Assembly (NCBI GenBank): GCA_020025235.1
Contig: JAHHSL010000011.1
Coordinates: 1-46,000, forward strand
Direction of reading: 5' to 3'
DNA: 46,000 nt
Source: Ruthenibacterium sp.
GTDB taxonomy: Bacteria; Bacillota; Clostridia; Oscillospirales; Ruminococcaceae
Below, one piece after another: positions 32,130 to 41,192 of the stretch (position 1 is its first letter; each line of letters begins with the position of its first letter). The position numbers were made by a program, and so were the translations under genes. The notes beneath the pieces are model-generated. The model was given only the letters and a program-made list of their open reading frames with translations, had not been told where the DNA came from and searched no databases.

Positions 32130-34733
32130 ATGGCAGCGCTTTCCCCCATGATGCAGCAATACTTCAATATCAAAAAACAGCATCCGGATAAGATCCTGTT
32201 TTTCCGTCTCGGTGATTTTTACGAGATGTTTTACGATGACGCGATCCTTGTCTCGAAAGAGCTGGAACTGACGCTTACCGGCAAGGAATGCGGCCAGCCC
32301 GAGCGTGCGCCGATGTGCGGCGTGCCGTTTCATTCCTATGAAACGTATGTTGCAAAGCTGATCGCCAAGGGCTACAAGGTCGCCATCTGCGAACAGATGG
32401 AAGACCCCGCCAAGGCAAAGGGCCTTGTGAAGCGCGATATCATCCGCGTGGTCACGCCGGGCACGGTCATCGAAAGCAGTATGCTGCAGGACGACAAAAA
32501 CAACTATATTGCAAGTATCTGTATCCGTGGGGGAAAAGCGGGCGTATGCTTTGCCGATATTTCCACGGGTACGGCGCATACCACCGAACTGACGGGCGAA
32601 AAGCTGGGCGCGGAGATCATCTCCGAACTGTGCCGCTATTCGCCCAGCGAGGTGCTGTTCAATTCCGAGATCCTCGGCTATAAAGAGGTGACGGATTACA
32701 TCAAGCAGCAGCTTGCGTGCAGCGTGGAACTTCTGGACGATGAAAAATTCGCACAGGACGCCTGCGTGCAGGAAATGGAGACGCACTTCGGCGCAAATGC
32801 CGAAAAGGCGTCGGGGCTTTCGCGGGAAAGCCTTACTTATGCGGCACTTGCAGTCCTGATCGGCTATCTGAAAGAAACGCAGAAAAAGGGCGTCGAACGG
32901 CTGAAAACCGTGCACAACTACGCCGAAGCGCAGTATATGCAGCTTTCGCCGGTGACGCGCGCCAATCTGGAACTGACGCAGACGATGCGCGGACGCGAGA
33001 AAAAGGGCACGCTTTTATGGGTGCTGGATCAGACGCAGACAGCCATGGGCAAGCGGCTGATGCGCAGCTGGATCGAACAGCCGCTTGTCAACGCGGCGGC
33101 GATCAACGCGCGGCTTGACGGCGTGGAGGAGCTGGCAAACGATTCCGTCGCACGCGCCGATATCGCACAGGCACTTTCGCAGATCTTTGACATCGAACGC
33201 CTGATGACGCGCACGGTGTACGGTTCGGCCTCCCCGCGCGAAATCTATTCGCTTGCCACCACCTGCGAACAGCTGCCGCGCCTGAAGGCACTGGCACAGC
33301 CGTTCACCTCGCAGGAGCTTTGCTCTGTGCTGGAGGATATCGACGAGCTTGCCGATATCAAGGATATGATCTTCAGCACGGTGGACGAGGAAGCGCCGGC
33401 GCTTTTGAAGGACGGCGGCGTGATCCGCACGGGCTTTAATGAAGAAGTGGACGAGCTGCGCGACATCGTGCACGGCGGCAAGGGCTATCTGACAAAGCTG
33501 GAAGCGGAGCTGAAAGAAAAAACCGGCATCCGCACGCTGAAAATCGGCTATAACCGCGTGTTCGGCTATTACATCGAGGTCAGCCGTTCCTTTGCCGATC
33601 AGGTGCCGGAAAACTTTATCCGCAAACAGACACTGACGAATGCCGAGCGCTACATCACCGAAGACCTGAAAGTGCTGGAAAACAAGATCCTCGGCGCGAA
33701 CGAGCGCCTGATCTCGCTGGAACGCGAACTGTTCGACGATCTGCTTGGCCGCATCTCGGCACAGCTGGCGCGCATTCAGCGCACGGCACAGGGCGTGGCG
33801 CGTCTTGACGTGCTGACGGCGCTGGCTGAGGTCGCTGTTCGCAACAACTATACAAAGCCGGTCGTCGATGACGGGGATGAGTTCTGCATCGAAGAAGGAC
33901 GCCACCCGGTCATTGAGCAGATGCTGAAAGGTGCGCTGTTTGTGCCCAACGACACGAAGCTGGACTGCACCGATAACCGCATGCTCATCATCACCGGCCC
34001 GAACATGGCGGGCAAATCCACCTACATGCGGCAGACGGCGCTGATCGCACTTATGGCGCAGATCGGCAGCTTTGTGCCGGCGCGTTCCTGTCATATAGGC
34101 GTGGTGGATGCGATCTTCACGCGTGTCGGCGCATCGGACGACCTTGCAGCGGGACAATCCACGTTCATGGTGGAAATGACGGAAGTGGCTGAGATTTTGC
34201 AGTATGCAACGGCGAAAAGTCTTGTGATCCTCGATGAGATCGGGCGCGGGACCTCCACCTTTGACGGCATGAGCATTGCCCGCGCTGTGGTGGAGCATAT
34301 TGCCGACAAGGACAGCGGCATGGGCTGCAAAACGCTGTTTGCAACGCACTACCATGAACTGACAGATCTGGAAAACGCGATCGACGGCGTGAAAAACTAC
34401 AACATCGCGGTTAAAAAACGCGGTGATGACGTGACGTTCCTGCGCCGCATCGTGCGCGGGCCGGCAGATGACAGCTACGGCATCGAAGTGGCAAAGCTGG
34501 CAGGGCTGCCCGACAGCGTGACGAAGCGTGCAAAGGAAGTGCTGCGGGAACTGGAGGCAAGTGTCCCGAATGCGGACAAGGTCACGCAGCTGGATTTCCA
34601 GACCTTTGAAAAATACACCCAGCCGGTTCCCAGTGAACTGGTGGATAAGCTGACGGCGGTGGATGTGGAAACGCTGACGCCGCTGGAAGCGCTGAATTTC
34701 CTATATGAACTGAAACAGACTCTGGCAAAATAA
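32130..34733 (+). CDS. mutS: DNA mismatch repair protein MutS
   Basis: An 867-residue mismatch sensor. The Phe-x-Glu mismatch-reading motif is F30-Y31-E32 in RLGDFYEMFYDDA. Connector, lever and clamp domains follow. The ABC-type ATPase has Walker A GPNMAGKST (623-631), Walker B LVILDEIGRGTSTFDG and the FATHYHEL switch. A helix-turn-helix dimerisation tail ends the protein. I took the ATG at 32130; a GTG nine bases upstream overlaps the AGGACGGTG ribosome site. It is directly followed by mutL. Confidence 0.97.
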   Translation: MAALSPMMQQYFNIKKQHPDKILFFRLGDFYEMFYDDAILVSKELELTLTGKECGQPERAPMCGVPFHSYETYVAKLIAKGYKVAICEQMEDPAKAKGLVKRDIIRVVTPGTVIESSMLQDDKNNYIASICIRGGKAGVCFADISTGTAHTTELTGEKLGAEIISELCRYSPSEVLFNSEILGYKEVTDYIKQQLACSVELLDDEKFAQDACVQEMETHFGANAEKASGLSRESLTYAALAVLIGYLKETQKKGVERLKTVHNYAEAQYMQLSPVTRANLELTQTMRGREKKGTLLWVLDQTQTAMGKRLMRSWIEQPLVNAAAINARLDGVEELANDSVARADIAQALSQIFDIERLMTRTVYGSASPREIYSLATTCEQLPRLKALAQPFTSQELCSVLEDIDELADIKDMIFSTVDEEAPALLKDGGVIRTGFNEEVDELRDIVHGGKGYLTKLEAELKEKTGIRTLKIGYNRVFGYYIEVSRSFADQVPENFIRKQTLTNAERYITEDLKVLENKILGANERLISLERELFDDLLGRISAQLARIQRTAQGVARLDVLTALAEVAVRNNYTKPVVDDGDEFCIEEGRHPVIEQMLKGALFVPNDTKLDCTDNRMLIITGPNMAGKSTYMRQTALIALMAQIGSFVPARSCHIGVVDAIFTRVGASDDLAAGQSTFMVEMTEVAEILQYATAKSLVILDEIGRGTSTFDGMSIARAVVEHIADKDSGMGCKTLFATHYHELTDLENAIDGVKNYNIAVKKRGDDVTFLRRIVRGPADDSYGIEVAKLAGLPDSVTKRAKEVLRELEASVPNADKVTQLDFQTFEKYTQPVPSELVDKLTAVDVETLTPLEALNFLYELKQTLAK

Positions 34734-34770
34734 CCGCGAAGGATACGCTCGGGAAGGGAAGGCGAACGAT

Positions 34771-36891
34771 ATGGCAGAAATCAAGGTGCTCGATCCGCAT
34801 ACAGCGGAGCTGATTGCAGCAGGTGAAGTGGTGGAACGACCGTCTTCCGTCGTCAAGGAACTGGCGGAAAATTCGATCGACGCGGGCGCAACAAGCGTCA
34901 CTGTCTCCATTGAACGCGGCGGCACGGCAATGATCCAGATCGCCGACAACGGCTGCGGCATCGAAGCGGAATCCATTCCCACGGCGTTTATCCGTCATGC
35001 AACCAGCAAGATCCGTACCGAGGATGATCTGGAAACGATCGGCACGCTCGGCTTCCGCGGGGAAGCGTTGCCCTCGGTGGCAAGTGTTTCGCGCGTCGAA
35101 CTGCTGACCAAGACCGAGCAGGACGAATATGCCTACTGCTACCGCATCAGCGGCGGCGTGGAGGAGGGCATCGAACCGGGCGCACGTCCGGTGGGCACCA
35201 CGATCACGGTGCGCGACCTGTTTTACAATACGCCTGCGCGCATGAAGTTTTTGAAAAAAGATACCAGCGAGGGCAACTATGTTTCGGATGTTGTCATTCA
35301 TCTGGCGCTTTCGCACCCGGAAGTATCGTTCAAATATGTGCGCGACGGCAAGGTACAGTTCCAGACGCCCGGTGATGGCAGGCTGATGAGTGCGGCGTAT
35401 GCGGCGCTTTCCCGCGATTTTGCAAAAGATCTGGTGGAAGTGAACCACACGCACGGCTATTACACGGTGCGCGGGCTTGTCACGCCGCCGAAAAGCTCCC
35501 GCGCCAGCCGTTCGATGCAGTTTTTCTTCATCAACGGGCGATACATCAAAAACCGCACGATGATGGCGGCGCTGGAAGCGGCGTACAAGGGCGTGATGAT
35601 GCAGGGCAAATTCCCGGGCTGCGTTCTTACAGTGGATATGCCGCCGCAGCTTGTGGATGTGAACGTGCACCCCGCCAAGACGGAGGTGCGCTTTGCACGG
35701 GAACGCGATGTGTTCGATGCGGTGTATCAGGCTGTCAAATGCGTGCTGATCACGCCGCAAAGCACAGAAAAAACCTTCTCCTTCCGGGAGGCCGGCGCAT
35801 CGCCTGCAGCGGAAAAAGCGCCAGCGGCGCAGCCCGGTGCAGCACCCACCGCCCCTGCACCGGCGGCAGAACGCTCTGCCGCGCCGGAAAAAGAACGGTT
35901 TTTTGCAGCGGCAGAGCAGCCTGTGCGTGCGGTACCGGCGAAAAATATCACGGCGGCGCCCACTGCGGGTGAAGTTCGGGCATATAACGAAATGATTTCC
36001 GCATTGAACAGCGAACCCGCTGTGCCCTACCGCACGGCAAAGGCTCCGGATATCTGGGCAGACGAAAACGAGGTGCCGACGCCCGAGCCCGTCCGCTGTA
36101 CGGTTCTGCCGCACAAGGGACCGGAGTGCCCGCAGAGCGGGGAAAATGCCGAAGCGCCGGAGCATCCGGACGGGCAAAAGAAGGAAAGCGGCGCCGAAGC
36201 GCCGTCCGCACCCGTGCGGGAAAAAGCGCCCGCGGCAACGGGACAGCCGGTGGAGGAAAGCGCGCCGCAGACAGCGGTGCACCAGACGGCGTTTGCACCG
36301 TTTGAAGAGGAAGAACAGCGCAGACCGCTGCGCTTTGTCGGCGAGGTGTTCGATACCTATATCGTAACGCAGCGCGGGGACGATATGTGCCTGTTGGATA
36401 AGCACGCGGCGCACGAGCGCATTATTTTTGAATCGCTTGCGGCGCATTACGGGCACGTCAGCAGCCAGATGCTGCTTGTCCCTGTGACGATCGCCCTTTC
36501 GGCGGAAGAAAAAAATGCGCTGATGCAAAGCGCGGAGCTTTTGCAGGACAGCGGCCTTGAAGTAGATGATTTCGGCGGAAATTCCGTTGTGGTGCGCGCG
36601 GTACCGGCCGACGTTGTGCCCGAGGATGTCGAGGATCTGGTGGTGGAGCTTGCAAGCCGCCTTGTCTCGAACCCGCGTTATACAACCAGTGAAAAGACGG
36701 AATGGGTGCTTCATTCCATCGCGTGCCGTGCCGCTGTGAAGGCGGGCGATAAATCGCACGCGGCGCAGCTTCTGCGCCTTGCAGAGGATGTGCTGGACGG
36801 CAAAGTACCGCCGTTCTGCCCGCACGGACGCCCCGTAGTTTTGAAAATCACGAAAAAGGAGCTGGAAAAGCAGTTTGGCAGACAAGGCTGA
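34771..36891 (+). CDS. mutL: DNA mismatch repair protein MutL (endonuclease type)
   Basis: A 706-residue protein. The GHKL ATPase domain (1-330) has E30 and N34 in VVKELAENSIDAGA, DNGCGI and GFRGEALPSVASVS. The linker (about 336-515) is unusually long and rich in Ala, Pro and Glu. The C-terminal endonuclease domain has DKHAAHERIIFE (543-554), a DQHA-x2-E-x4-E motif with Q replaced by K, plus SIACRAAVKAG and the zinc-site CPHGRP (683-688). These features mark a nicking MutL, expected in bacteria lacking MutH. The end overlaps miaA by 17 bp. Confidence 0.96.
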   Translation: MAEIKVLDPHTAELIAAGEVVERPSSVVKELAENSIDAGATSVTVSIERGGTAMIQIADNGCGIEAESIPTAFIRHATSKIRTEDDLETIGTLGFRGEALPSVASVSRVELLTKTEQDEYAYCYRISGGVEEGIEPGARPVGTTITVRDLFYNTPARMKFLKKDTSEGNYVSDVVIHLALSHPEVSFKYVRDGKVQFQTPGDGRLMSAAYAALSRDFAKDLVEVNHTHGYYTVRGLVTPPKSSRASRSMQFFFINGRYIKNRTMMAALEAAYKGVMMQGKFPGCVLTVDMPPQLVDVNVHPAKTEVRFARERDVFDAVYQAVKCVLITPQSTEKTFSFREAGASPAAEKAPAAQPGAAPTAPAPAAERSAAPEKERFFAAAEQPVRAVPAKNITAAPTAGEVRAYNEMISALNSEPAVPYRTAKAPDIWADENEVPTPEPVRCTVLPHKGPECPQSGENAEAPEHPDGQKKESGAEAPSAPVREKAPAATGQPVEESAPQTAVHQTAFAPFEEEEQRRPLRFVGEVFDTYIVTQRGDDMCLLDKHAAHERIIFESLAAHYGHVSSQMLLVPVTIALSAEEKNALMQSAELLQDSGLEVDDFGGNSVVVRAVPADVVPEDVEDLVVELASRLVSNPRYTTSEKTEWVLHSIACRAAVKAGDKSHAAQLLRLAEDVLDGKVPPFCPHGRPVVLKITKKELEKQFGRQG

Positions 36892-37813
36892 AATTATTGT
36901 GATCTGCGGCCCGACGGCAACGGGGAAAACCTCGGTTTCCGTGGCGCTTGCAAAAATGCTTTCCGGTGAAGTGATCTCCGCCGATTCCATGCAGATCTAT
37001 CAGGGTCTGCGCATCGGAACAGCGCAGCCGACAAAAGAGGAAATGCAGGGCGTTGCGCATCATCTTGTGGATTTCCTTGCGCCGGAAACCGTCTTTTCCG
37101 TTGCGGATTTCGTAAAGCTGGCGGCGGAAAAAATCGAAGAGATCACTGCACGCGGTCATGTGCCGATCATCGCGGGCGGCACGGGGCTTTACATTTCCAG
37201 CCTTGTGGACGGCATCCGCTTTACTGAGGACAGATCCGACCCCGCCGTGCGCGAGCGCTTGCAGCAGCGGCTGCAGGCAGAGGGCATCGAACCGCTGTAT
37301 GAAGCGCTTGCTGCAATCGACCCGGACTATGCGCAGAAGGTGCATCCGAACAATCACGGGCGCGTTCTGCGGGCGCTTGAAATTTACGAGCAGACGGGCG
37401 AAACGATGACCGAGCGTCTGGCAAAATCCAAAGCGAAAGAAAAACCGTACCGTGCGCTGCTGATCGGGCTGAATACGCCGGAACGCGCACAGCTGTACGA
37501 GAGAATCGACCGGCGCGTCGATCTGATGCTGGAGCAGGGGATCCTGGAAGAAGCCCGCACGGTGTACGAACACCGCGATTCGTACCGCACGGCGGCACAG
37601 GCCATTGGCTACAAGGAGTTTTTTCCTTATTTTGAGGGCACGGCGGCACTTCCCGAATGTGCGCAGGCGCTCAAGCAGGCGTCGCGCAATTATGCAAAGC
37701 GCCAGCTGACATGGTTCCGGCGCATGGAAGGGATCACATGGCTTGCGGCGGGGGATGAAAGCGTCCCTGCGCAGATCGCAGCCATGAGGCAAAGCGCAGA
37801 ACAACAAAAATGA
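36875..37813 (+). CDS. miaA: tRNA dimethylallyltransferase
   Basis: A 312-residue enzyme that adds a dimethylallyl group to A37 of tRNAs, making the substrate of MiaB. The P-loop GPTATGKT is at 12-19. SADSMQIYQGLRIGTAQPT, HHLVDF, GGTGLYISSL and AIGYKEFFPYF follow in the usual order. The start is a TTG inside the mutL 3' end, with AAGGAG 13 nt upstream and GGAAAAG closer. The DMAPP it uses comes from the MEP pathway seen upstream in this window. Confidence 0.94.
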   Translation: MADKAEIIVICGPTATGKTSVSVALAKMLSGEVISADSMQIYQGLRIGTAQPTKEEMQGVAHHLVDFLAPETVFSVADFVKLAAEKIEEITARGHVPIIAGGTGLYISSLVDGIRFTEDRSDPAVRERLQQRLQAEGIEPLYEALAAIDPDYAQKVHPNNHGRVLRALEIYEQTGETMTERLAKSKAKEKPYRALLIGLNTPERAQLYERIDRRVDLMLEQGILEEARTVYEHRDSYRTAAQAIGYKEFFPYFEGTAALPECAQALKQASRNYAKRQLTWFRRMEGITWLAAGDESVPAQIAAMRQSAEQQK

Positions 37814-37825
37814 TACGAGGTGCAC

Positions 37826-39055
37826 ATGGATAATCGCGCGGAAAAGCGAAGAAAAAAGCGGATGCGCAGGATCATGCTGATGCTGACCATGCTGATCCCG
37901 CTTTTCTACATCGGGGCCCAGATGGTGCTTATGGTGAAGGCAAGCTATCAGACGCAGACGGTGATTTCGTATACGATGTCGGATACCGTCAGCTGCGACG
38001 GGATGCTTGCCATGCAGGAGACACAGGTGGAAGGAAGAACGGACGGCGTTCTGGGCTATCAGGTGAATAACGGCGAGCGTGTTTCGGCAGGAAGCGAAGT
38101 GGCGCGCGTTTTTGCGGATGAAGAAAGCGCCCGCAGCCGCGCTGCTGCCGAAAGGCTGACACAGCAGATCGAAACACTGGAACGTTCGCAGAAAAATACG
38201 GGCGCGGATATGGAAATGCTGATGAATCAGAATCAGCAGGGCGTGTATTCGGCGCTGGATATTCTGGAAAGCGGAAATTATGCAAAGCTTTCCGCCGCCT
38301 GCACCGAAATCCAGATCGCACAGAACAGCATGCAGCTGACAGCCGGCGCCGTGCCGGATTTCAGCACGCGCATCGAAGAGCTGAAAGCGCAGCGGGACGC
38401 CGCAGAAAGCGCCAGCAGCTACACGGCGCTTACGGCACCGCAGACGGGATATTTCGTATCCTCGGATGACAGCCAAAAGCAGCTGTATTCGGCACAGCAG
38501 CTGAAAGATATGTCCCCGGCAGAGCTGAATGAAGCGCTCAAAAGCCCGCGCGAAGCGAACGATCCGCAGCTTGTCGGAAAGCTGATTTTGGATTACCGCT
38601 GGCATTATTACGGCATCGTGCCGTATAAGCAGGCGGAAAAATTCATCAAGGGAACACAGGTGAAGATCGCATTTCCTGGCGTTTCGGCAGAACAGGTCCC
38701 GGCGGTTGTCGTGGGCGTTACGGTCGATGAGGAAAACCAGATCGCAAAAGTCGATCTTCTGTGCGATTACATCAACAGCACGGTCGTCACGCTCGAGCAC
38801 GCGCGTGCGGATATCATTTTTGCAACGTACAACGGGCTGCGCATCGACCGCAAGGCACTGCATATCATCGAAGGCAAAAACTGCGTGTTCGTCAAATTCG
38901 GCAACGTCATCTATCAGCGCGATATCAAGATCCTGTTTGAGGATACCGACTACATTCTGATCCCGACGATCTATGAAAAAGACGTAAACGAAGTGAAGAT
39001 GTTTGACGAGGTGATCGTGCACGGCGCCGACCTGTATGACGAAAAGATTTTATAG
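37826..39055 (+). CDS. HlyD-like membrane-anchored protein beside sepF
   Basis: A 409-residue protein with a very basic start (MDNRAEKRRKKRMRR), one membrane helix (about 16-37) and a large extracytoplasmic part. GVLGYQVNNGERVSAGSEVA resembles the first half of a biotinyl-lipoyl/HlyD barrel. A helical hairpin with coiled-coil character follows (about 95-195), then the second half, TALTAPQTGYFVSS. The C-terminal region has GTQVKIAFPGVSAEQVPAVV and a beta-rich tail. This is the topology of periplasmic adaptor (HlyD/MFP) proteins. No ABC transporter or outer-membrane partner is nearby, and the next gene is sepF, so a role in envelope assembly at division is possible but unproven. A GTG two codons upstream is an alternative start. 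Confidence 0.83.
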   Translation: MDNRAEKRRKKRMRRIMLMLTMLIPLFYIGAQMVLMVKASYQTQTVISYTMSDTVSCDGMLAMQETQVEGRTDGVLGYQVNNGERVSAGSEVARVFADEESARSRAAAERLTQQIETLERSQKNTGADMEMLMNQNQQGVYSALDILESGNYAKLSAACTEIQIAQNSMQLTAGAVPDFSTRIEELKAQRDAAESASSYTALTAPQTGYFVSSDDSQKQLYSAQQLKDMSPAELNEALKSPREANDPQLVGKLILDYRWHYYGIVPYKQAEKFIKGTQVKIAFPGVSAEQVPAVVVGVTVDEENQIAKVDLLCDYINSTVVTLEHARADIIFATYNGLRIDRKALHIIEGKNCVFVKFGNVIYQRDIKILFEDTDYILIPTIYEKDVNEVKMFDEVIVHGADLYDEKIL

Positions 39056-39084
39056 CCTTTTTGCTGTAAATTTGCAAGTGTTTA

Positions 39085-39113
39085 TTGACATCCGCGACAA
39101 AAACAAGGATAAT
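39085..39113 (+). promoter_or_regulatory. Promoter of the sepF-ylmH-divIVA unit
   Basis: A perfect TTGACA (39085-39090), a 17-bp spacer and GATAAT (39108-39113). The predicted start near 39120 leaves a leader of about 105 nt before sepF. Confidence 0.75.
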
Positions 39114-39122
39114 ATAAGTGAT

Positions 39123-39142
39123 ATTATCTGTTTGCAGATAAT
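39123..39142 (+). promoter_or_regulatory. Perfect inverted repeat at the sepF transcription start
   Basis: ATTATCTG-TTTG-CAGATAAT starts about 10 bp after the -10 box. It may be a protein-binding operator at +1 or a 5'-end hairpin that protects the mRNA. A second inverted pair, GGCGTC and GACGCC, spans about 39170-39201, just before the sepF ribosome site. Confidence 0.5.
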
Positions 39143-39224
39143 GCAGGATGAGCGAAATGTTACATTTACGGCGTCTGTTTGTGTTTGACCCGCGGACGCC
39201 TGCCATACAAAAGGAGATTTTCAG

Positions 39225-39677
39225 ATGAGTATGTTTGATAAGATCAAGGATATGATGGGCGTCCCTGACGACGATGATTACGAAGGCGAGGATTACGAGT
39301 ACCAGGGCGAGGAAGAAGGATACGAGCAGGAAAATGATTATATCCCTTCCGAAAAGGACGTTGTGCCCAAACGCAATAAAATCGTTAATATCAATTCCAC
39401 GATGCAGCTGCAGGTCGTGCTGGTAAAGCCCGAACATTTTGAGGACGCCAGCGCGATTGCTGACCATTTGAACGAAAAGCGCACGGTCGTACTGAACCTG
39501 GAAACCGTGGGCAAGGATACGGCACGCCGCATTGTGGATTTCCTTGCCGGCGTTGCCTATGCAAACGGCGGCCAGATCAAGCCGGTTGCCAACAGCACCT
39601 TTATCATCACGCCGTATAACGTGAATATCATGGGCGACCTTTTGGACGAGCTTGAAAACAACGGAGTATTCTTCTGA
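39225..39677 (+). CDS. sepF: Cell division protein SepF
   Basis: A 150-residue protein. The N-terminal FDKIKDMMGV is the amphipathic membrane-binding helix of SepF. An acidic, tyrosine-rich linker follows (about 14-45), then the conserved domain: LVKPEHFEDASAIADHLNEK, VVLNLETVGKDTARRIVDFL, GVAYANGGQIKPVANSTFII and PYNV. SepF tethers FtsZ to the membrane and shapes the septum. The ribosome site is AAAGGAG. ylmG/YggT, which often lies between sepF and ylmH, is absent. Confidence 0.95.
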   Translation: MSMFDKIKDMMGVPDDDDYEGEDYEYQGEEEGYEQENDYIPSEKDVVPKRNKIVNINSTMQLQVVLVKPEHFEDASAIADHLNEKRTVVLNLETVGKDTARRIVDFLAGVAYANGGQIKPVANSTFIITPYNVNIMGDLLDELENNGVFF

Positions 39678-39679
39678 TT

Positions 39680-40447
39680 TTGAGAGGATACATACCGCCT
39701 GCCGATGATGAAGAACGCCTTTTCGTGCGCCGGATCGCCGATCTTGTGCGCAGCGTGGAAGCACGCGGGGTGTCGCGCAGCACCGGCTTTTTAAGCGACC
39801 GGCAGCAGGATCTTGCCCGCGCCGCGCTTTCCAAGGCCGGTTTCCCGGCAGAAAATGCCGAATGGAACGGCGGATACGAAGAAGCCGAACGGCGCATCCT
39901 GACGCTGCGCGGGGAATACGGGCAGGACGAATGGCCAGCGCAGTGCGTGCGTCTGGAAGTTCTGCATCCGGAAAAAACACTCACGCACCGCGATTATCTC
40001 GGCGCGCTGATGTCGCTTGGCGTCAAACGGGAATGTATCGGTGATATCATCCCGGACGAATCGGGCGCATATCTGTTTGTGCTGGATGGTGTCGCATCGC
40101 TTGTATATGAAGAACTGACGGGTGTCGGACGCTGCAGCGTGCGTGTTACGGCTGCACAGGGTCTGGCACTGCCTTTGCAGCAGAAAAAACAGGCGCGCAC
40201 GGCAACGGTGCCGTCGCTGCGGCTGGACGCCGTGCTGGCGGCCATGCTGCATGTAAGCCGCGGCAGCGCGGCGCAGCTTGTAAAAAGCGGCATGGTGGAA
40301 GTGAACCATGTCGCAACGTCGTCCGTACATTACGAGGTGTACGAAAACGATGTGTTCAGCGTCCGCGGACGCGGGAAATTCAAATTGTGCGAGGCAGGGG
40401 CGCAAAGCCGCAAGGGGCGCACCTTTGTCTCTTATATCGAATATTAA
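39680..40447 (+). CDS. YlmH-type S4-domain RNA-binding protein
   Basis: A 255-residue protein matching YlmH of the Firmicutes division cluster. The N-terminal part includes FLSDRQQDLARAALSKAGF. The middle has the characteristic THRDYLGALMSLGVKRECIGDI followed by an LFVLDGVA segment. A C-terminal S4 domain has VPSLRLDAVLAAMLHVSRGSAAQLVKSGMVEVNHV. Bacillus YlmH is tied to ribosome rescue and binds peptidyl-tRNA-carrying large subunits; the same role here is inference. The start appears to be TTG, 2 bp after the sepF stop, with GGAG about 13 nt before. Confidence 0.9.
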   Translation: MRGYIPPADDEERLFVRRIADLVRSVEARGVSRSTGFLSDRQQDLARAALSKAGFPAENAEWNGGYEEAERRILTLRGEYGQDEWPAQCVRLEVLHPEKTLTHRDYLGALMSLGVKRECIGDIIPDESGAYLFVLDGVASLVYEELTGVGRCSVRVTAAQGLALPLQQKKQARTATVPSLRLDAVLAAMLHVSRGSAAQLVKSGMVEVNHVATSSVHYEVYENDVFSVRGRGKFKLCEAGAQSRKGRTFVSYIEY

Positions 40448-40464
40448 CAGAGGGAGTAATTGCT

Positions 40465-41100
40465 ATGAATGCAGAAGACGTGCGCAGTGTATCCTTTGAT
40501 AGAATTATGCGCGGCTACCGTCCCGAAGAAGTGGATGCTTTTCTGGAAAAGGTAGCAGCTGAATTGGAACGCAGAGATGCGGAAAAAGCAGATACGGAAA
40601 AGAAAATTTATATTCTGGCAGAAAAAGTAGACCAGTACCGTGATGATGAGGAAACACTCAAGACGGCTCTTCTGAATGCACAGCGCATGGGGGAAAGTGT
40701 CATCCGGGAAGCCCGCCAGAAGGCGGACACCATTATTTATGATGCAACCAACCGGGCCAATCAGGCGCGTGAAGAAGCGATCGAACAGGTGCACGAGCAG
40801 GAGATGCTGCTGGCGCGCCTGAAAGCGGAAGTGGCGCACTTCAAGGGTGAAGTGCTTAACCTTTACAAGCAGCACATTGAATCCCTGAGCCTGATCCCGG
40901 GTGTGGAGGAAAAGAAGAAAAAGGCCGCGGAAGAGGCAGAGCCTGAAGCAGAGCAGGCTGCGACTGAAACCGAAACCGCTGCAAATGAGCAGGCTGCACC
41001 GGAGGCCGCGCCGGAGACTGCGCCGGAGCAGGCACAGCCGGAACAGGCTGATTCGGACTCAAAGTTTACGGTCTACGAAGACGTAACGTTTGATGAATAA
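40465..41100 (+). CDS. divIVA: DivIVA domain protein
   Basis: A 211-residue coiled-coil protein. The start NAEDVRSVSFDRIMRGYRPE then EVDAFLEKVAAELE is the DivIVA N-terminal domain that recognises negatively curved membrane at septa and poles. A long coiled coil runs to about residue 150. The tail (about 150-200) is Ala/Glu/Pro/Gln-rich low complexity and ends FTVYEDVTFDE. I took the ATG at 40465, preceded by AGAGGGAG; the frame extends upstream into ylmH without conservation. DivIVA next to sepF-ylmH is the standard Firmicutes division arrangement. Confidence 0.93.
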   Translation: MNAEDVRSVSFDRIMRGYRPEEVDAFLEKVAAELERRDAEKADTEKKIYILAEKVDQYRDDEETLKTALLNAQRMGESVIREARQKADTIIYDATNRANQAREEAIEQVHEQEMLLARLKAEVAHFKGEVLNLYKQHIESLSLIPGVEEKKKKAAEEAEPEAEQAATETETAANEQAAPEAAPETAPEQAQPEQADSDSKFTVYEDVTFDE

Positions 41101-41114
41101 TAATCAGATACGAC

Positions 41115-41150
41115 ATAGCGGCGTTTGAAGCAAGCGCCGCTATTTACGGT
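41115..41150 (+). terminator. Hairpin after divIVA, probable terminator
   Basis: ATAGCGGCG and CGCCGCTAT form a 9-bp stem around TTTGAAGCAAG. Only a weak T-rich tail follows, so read-through into lspA is plausible. A second small hairpin (GGTGTTT/AAACACC) lies just before the lspA ribosome site. Confidence 0.5.
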
Positions 41151-41192
41151 TTAGGGTGTTTTGGAAAAACACCGGAAAGGAGGGGCTGCAAG

